Source of the DNA: Planctomycetota bacterium
Lineage (GTDB): Bacteria > Planctomycetota > Phycisphaerae > UBA1845
NCBI GenBank assembly: GCA_022566435.1
Contig: JADFIX010000334.1
Location: forward strand, 1-5,513
Length of the DNA stretch: 5,513 nt
Direction of reading: 5' to 3'
Positions 5,179 through 5,513 of the stretch are shown piece by piece. The notes beneath the pieces were generated by a model. It did no database searches. It saw only the letters and a program-made list of their open reading frames with translations, and was not told the origin of the DNA. The stretch's first letter is position 1. The number at the start of each line of letters is the position of its first letter. A program made the translations under genes and the position numbers.

Positions 5179-5513
5179 TCACGGCAGCTCTACGCCGAAA
5201 GCGTTGTTGAAACGATTGGTCCAGTTCGCCTGGCCTACGGCGGCAGTCAGCTTCACGAGATGTTCCGGCGAAAGAGATGCCTTCAGTTTGACCATAACCG
5301 CTTCTGCCACGGTCGCCTTCTGCGTGAGCTGCTCGGCAAACGCGATAACTGATTTTTCCAGATCATTGTACGCTCCGCTAGCCGCGTAATCGTCGAGCGA
5401 CTCGACCTGCTCCTTGGAAAGGCCGGCCCTCTGACCGAGGGCTTTGTGGTGATGGACTCAGTAATGACACTCGTTGAGCAAGCTTGTCTTGAGGTACGCG
5501 AGTTCCCGCAGCT
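5179..5513 (-). CDS. AhpD/carboxymuconolactone decarboxylase-family protein, probable selenoprotein with CxxU motif, 5' partial
   Basis: The frame enters at the right edge as LRELAYLKTSLLNECHY, meets TGA (5460-5458), continues VHHHKALGQRAGLSKEQ for 92 codons, and ends at TGA (5181-5179) after FGVELP. This is the AhpD-like core, whose usual form is LRELA.L..S.LN.C.YC...H. Cys at 5469-5467, the TGA codon and the His four residues after it line up with Cys130, Cys133 and His137 of Mycobacterium tuberculosis AhpD. The Glu 12 residues before the first Cys matches Glu118. The TGA therefore replaces one of the two catalytic cysteines, and a SECIS-like hairpin follows, so UGA is best read as selenocysteine (CxxU). 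AhpD-type enzymes use this pair in peroxide or disulfide reduction. An automatic caller would stop at the UGA or start after it. The N-terminus lies outside the window. It may be first in a cluster with the cupredoxin and peroxidase genes. The alternative is a point error or mutation of a TGC/TGT codon. Confidence 0.8.
5418..5445 (-). promoter_or_regulatory. SECIS-like hairpin just downstream of the in-frame UGA
   Basis: On the minus strand GCCCUC (5442-5437) pairs perfectly with GAGGGC (5431-5426) around a GGUCA loop (5436-5432). AAA (5445-5443) can extend the stem with UUU (5420-5418) across a CGGCC bulge. The stem begins 15 nt and the loop 21 nt after the UGA. Bacterial SECIS elements sit within the coding region right after the UGA and have a G among the first loop bases. 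The GGUCA loop closely resembles the GGUCU loop that SelB recognises in E. coli fdhF. The fold was worked out by eye, with no energy calculation. Confidence 0.7.
5458..5460 (-). other. In-frame UGA, candidate selenocysteine codon
   Basis: On the minus strand this TGA lies in the frame TGT-CAT-TAC-TGA-GTC-CAT-CAC, at the second Cys position of the CxxC motif of an AhpD-family protein. The downstream frame continues as family-like protein for 92 codons, so the UGA is not the natural end. Confidence 0.75.

Noticed and set aside
5458..5460. Global UGA reassignment (Trp or Gly code) instead of selenocysteine
   Set aside because: The oxidase gene and the AhpD-family gene itself both end at UGA in the expected place, and the aligned family residue is Cys, not Trp or Gly.

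Overview
The window joins two unrelated pieces of DNA. Bases 1 to about 420 are enterobacterial: they hold the last 25 codons of tmaR (yeeX) on the plus strand and, converging on it, the 3' part of a pduV-like GTPase gene on the minus strand. From about base 421 the sequence is GC-richer and looks planctomycete-like, or at least from a deep-branching environmental Gram-negative bacterium. The clues are a secreted protein with a Myxococcus-type cysteine-rich repeat followed by a dockerin-like calcium loop, a cupredoxin/carboxypeptidase-regulatory-like protein, and a di-haem cytochrome c peroxidase. The junction cuts off the start of the sarcosine oxidase-like gene and the N-terminal half of pduV. 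An assembly or cloning chimera is more likely than real gene transfer.

Layout after the junction. (a) Plus strand 421-1551: a monomeric sarcosine oxidase-family flavoenzyme, lacking only its first codons. (b) 1552-1939: non-coding, with a clear inverted repeat. (c) Plus strand 1940-2871: a secreted protein whose reading frame breaks once near 2467-2480 and resumes in another frame. (d) Minus strand, read from the right edge leftwards: an AhpD/carboxymuconolactone decarboxylase-family protein (5513-5179, 5' end outside the window), a secreted cupredoxin-like protein (5029-4187), and a periplasmic di-haem cytochrome c peroxidase (4117-3014).

The most interesting item is the AhpD-family gene. 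Its frame carries an in-frame UGA exactly where the family has the second cysteine of the catalytic CxxC motif, giving Cys-His-Tyr-UGA-Val-His-His-His. The frame stays open for 92 further conserved-looking codons. A 6-bp GC stem with a GGUCA loop begins 15 nt after the UGA, which puts the loop 21 nt downstream; position and loop sequence resemble a bacterial SECIS element. The simplest biological reading is a selenoprotein with a CxxU active site, and the main alternative is a point error or mutation of a Cys codon. UGA is also used as an ordinary stop, both at the end of this gene and at the end of the sarcosine oxidase gene, so wholesale UGA reassignment is unlikely.

The three minus-strand genes may form one redox/peroxide-handling cluster: a thiol or selenol peroxidase-like protein, a copper-protein-like electron carrier and a di-haem peroxidase. 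The flavin oxidase at the left would produce hydrogen peroxide, but any functional link to it is speculation.
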